A DNA stretch of 64,000 bases from Rhodobacteraceae bacterium D3-12. GTDB taxonomy: Bacteria; Pseudomonadota; Alphaproteobacteria; Rhodobacterales; Rhodobacteraceae. Position numbers and translations under genes: made by a program. Of the stretch, positions 61,943-64,000 are shown in pieces (the first letter of the stretch is position 1; each line of letters begins with the position of its first letter). The stretch lies in assembly GCA_025916135.1 (NCBI GenBank), contig CP104793.1, forward strand, positions 2,604,001 to 2,668,000, read 5' to 3'. Below the pieces are notes generated by a model. The model had not been told where the DNA came from. It did no database searches and saw only the letters and a program-made list of their open reading frames with translations.

Positions 61943-63549
61943 CTACATCCGGAACACGCCAAACCGCGTTTCCTCAATCGGGGCGTTCAACGCCGCCCGC
62001 AGGCTCAGCGCCAGAACCTCACGCGTTTTGCGCGGATCAACCACCCCATCATCCCAAAGCCGCGCCGAGGCATAAAGCGGATGCGCCTGCTCCTCGAACA
62101 TCTCAATGGTCGGGCGCTTGAATTCGGCCTCCTCCTCGGCGCTCCACTCTTCGCCCGCCCGCTCAATCGCGTCGCGTTTGACTGTGGCCAAAACGCCCGC
62201 CGCCTGCTCGCCCCCCATCACGCTGATCCGGCTGTTGGGCCAACTCCACAAGAACCGCGGGCTATAGGCCCGCCCGGACATGCCGTAATTGCCCGCCCCG
62301 AACGAGCCGCCAACCAGAATGGTCACCTTCGGCACCTTGGTCGTCGCCACTGCGGTGACCAACTTGGCCCCGTGGCGCGCAATGCCCTCGTTCTCATACT
62401 TGCGGCCCACCATAAAGCCGGTGATGTTTTGCAGGAAAACCAACGGAATTTTGCGCTGCGAACACAGCTCGACAAAATGCGCACCCTTCACGGCGCTCTC
62501 GCTGAACAGCACACCGTTGTTGGCAATAATCCCCACTGGCATACCCTTCACATGCGCAAAGCCACAGACCAGGGTCTCGCCGAACCGCGCCTTGAACTCG
62601 TCAAACCGGCTGCCATCGACCACCCGCGCGATCACCTCGCGGATGTCATAGGGCGTGCGCAAATCTCCCGGCACCACGCCCAATATCTCCGCCGGGTCAT
62701 AGGCCGGCTCATCCCAGCTTTCGCTTTGTGGGGTGTGGGCGCTGCTCGCCCCGCCCAATGAGCCAACAGCCCGCCGCGCCAACGCCAGCGCATGCGCGTC
62801 ATCCTCGGCCAGATAATCCGCCACGCCGGACAGGCGCGTGTGCACATCGCCACCGCCCAAATCCTCAGCCGACACAACCTCGCCTGTTGCCGCCTTCACC
62901 AACGGCGGACCAGCAAGGAAAATCGTCCCCTGCTCCTTGACGATAATCGACACATCCGACATCGCCGGCACATAAGCGCCCCCGGCGGTGCAAGAGCCCA
63001 TCACCACGGCAATCTGTGGAATGCCCTTGGCGCTCATATTGGCCTGATTGTAAAAAATCCGCCCGAAATGGTCGCGGTCGGGGAACACCTCGTCCTGATT
63101 GGGAAGGTTCGCACCGCCACTGTCGACAAGGTAAATGCACGGCAAATGGTTCTGCTCGGCAATCTCCTGTGCGCGCAGGTGCTTCTTGACCGTCATGGGG
63201 TAATAGGTGCCCCCCTTAACGGTGGCGTCATTGCACACCACCATGACCTCGCGGCCCATGACCAAACCGATGCCCGCAACCATGCCCGCTGCGGGCGCGG
63301 CCCCGCCATACATGCCATGCGCTGCCGTCGCGCCGATCTCAAGAAAGGGCGAGCCCGCATCAAGCAGGTTCATCACCCGCTCGCGTGGCAACATCTTGCC
63401 CCGGCTCACATGGCGCGCGCGGCTTTTTCGCCGCCGCCCGCCGCCGCCTTCTCTGCCGCCTCGCGGATCACGCTCAACGCGTCCTCATGCGCCGCGACAT
63501 TGGCCTTGAAGGCCTCTGATGTTGGCAATGCCTGTGATTGCAGTTTCAT
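61943..63549 (-). pseudogene. mccB: Methylcrotonoyl-CoA carboxylase beta (carboxyltransferase) subunit, one-base frameshift near the N-terminus
   Basis: The main frame (from 63409) covers the carboxyltransferase domains: [94 protein letters not shown]. The true N-terminus KLQSQALPTSEAFKANVAAH lies in another frame from ATG 63549 and joins if one C is added at about 63411-63413 (ARA-H-VSRGK). The total of about 535 residues matches MccB. It transfers carboxyl from biotin on MccA to 3-methylcrotonyl-CoA. ATG overlaps the upstream stop (ATGA). Confidence 0.9.
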
Positions 63550-64000
63550 TTCTCTCGCTCCGCTTTGTCTATCGCGCGTTCCAGCGCCCGCCATTCTGTC
63601 CAGTTGATGCCCAGTCGCGCCGCGCGGCATTGCACCGGGGCCACCTCTTTGGGGCAATCGGCCTGCGTCCCCCCGGCCAACAGCTTCCTATGTGCGCTGC
63701 GCCACATCCGGTTGCGCCAGTCGCTGTTCAAATCAAACCCCTCGACCGCCGTTGCGATCCGCCGGTTCGCCGCGTCAAAATGCTGGCCCAGCGCCGCGAT
63801 ACAGGCCCGCTTGCCCGCTGCGTCAAGCCCATATCGGCAATATTGCAGCGCCCTTTTGACGCAGCCCACATCCATGATCTCTCCGGCTTCGGGCTGGGTC
63901 AGCTTGGCACAGCCGTCAAACCACCCTATCACGTCGATCCGCGCCGCGCCCTCCTGCGCTGCGGCCCCTGTCGCGGTCACTGGCCCAGCCCCGATCCCAG
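63546..64000 (-). CDS. Uncharacterised exported protein (partial at the right edge)
   Basis: The frame is open to the window edge, so the start lies outside. The visible N-terminal end (GAGPVTATGAAAQEGA) looks like the tail of a signal peptide. The mature part has five cysteines (DGCAKL, VGCVKRALQYC, RACIAAL, QADCPKEVAPVQC) and EWRALERAIDKAEREK at the end. No family recognised. The stop overlaps mccB's start, so it belongs to the same operon. Confidence 0.65.
   Translation of the reverse strand, partial: GIGAGPVTATGAAAQEGAARIDVIGWFDGCAKLTQPEAGEIMDVGCVKRALQYCRYGLDAAGKRACIAALGQHFDAANRRIATAVEGFDLNSDWRNRMWRSAHRKLLAGGTQADCPKEVAPVQCRAARLGINWTEWRALERAIDKAEREK

Overview
The window looks like chromosomal DNA of an alphaproteobacterium of the Rhodobacterales (Roseobacter-type). 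Evidence: GC-rich coding sequence, a complete lithotrophic sox locus with a SoxR repressor, an NADH dehydrogenase I operon laced with small genes typical of this order, a long NuoE with an extra C-terminal domain, clpP-clpX, RNase J instead of RNase E, and a leucine catabolism cluster. Coding density is high, and many genes overlap by 1-4 bases (ATGA, TGATG). I saw no rRNA, tRNA, CRISPR array, prophage or insertion sequence.

Layout. 1-2978 (minus): the start of a secreted SMP-30-like protein, a RidA-like protein, clpX and clpP. 3220-4446 (plus): cytochrome b561 and a small P-loop kinase. 4526-16579: the sox locus. On the minus strand run soxV, soxW, soxX, soxY, soxZ, soxA, soxB, an unknown secreted protein, soxC, soxD, a strong terminator and a second SoxW-like thioredoxin. 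On the plus strand run soxS, soxR, soxT and a truncated tandem copy of the soxT 3' end. Palindromes of the ATTC-N8-GAAT type precede soxX and soxC, and a different perfect inverted repeat lies between soxV and soxS. SoxR has the two cysteines of persulfide-sensing repressors. The enzymes form a periplasmic thiosulfate oxidation system: SoxYZ carries the substrate, SoxAX loads it, SoxB hydrolyses, SoxCD oxidises the sulfane sulfur, and SoxV/W/S keep thiols reduced.

16943-28503 is mixed: AlkC-type DNA glycosylase, an SDR, a Hint-domain gene, an orphan BrnA-like antitoxin, prfC, a glycosyltransferase pair, a DEAD-box helicase, a 2OG-Fe(II) oxygenase, an HD hydrolase, and a MarR regulator divergent from a membrane protein. 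28500-50988 (minus) is one long run: nuoABCD, accessory genes with nuoE-nuoN, then after a terminator birA, coaX and rnj. Nine non-core genes sit inside the nuo operon, including two tandem paralogous periplasmic cysteine-containing proteins, three lipoproteins and a carboxymuconolactone-decarboxylase-like protein.

51464-64000 (minus): a von Willebrand A protein, then leucine degradation genes (methylglutaconyl-CoA hydratase-like, HMG-CoA lyase, methylcrotonyl-CoA carboxylase alpha and beta) mixed with GST, macro-domain, nuclease, nitronate monooxygenase, SDR and SnoaL-like genes.

Two cross-cutting observations matter most. (1) Seven genes are each broken by what looks like one single-base indel, mostly a lost base in or beside short G/C runs. 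This points to residual sequencing error rather than real gene decay. (2) Three intergenic inverted repeats enclose tandem G-tracts; in two of them the G-tracts form a textbook short-loop G-quadruplex motif, and in one the motif is exactly the hairpin loop.
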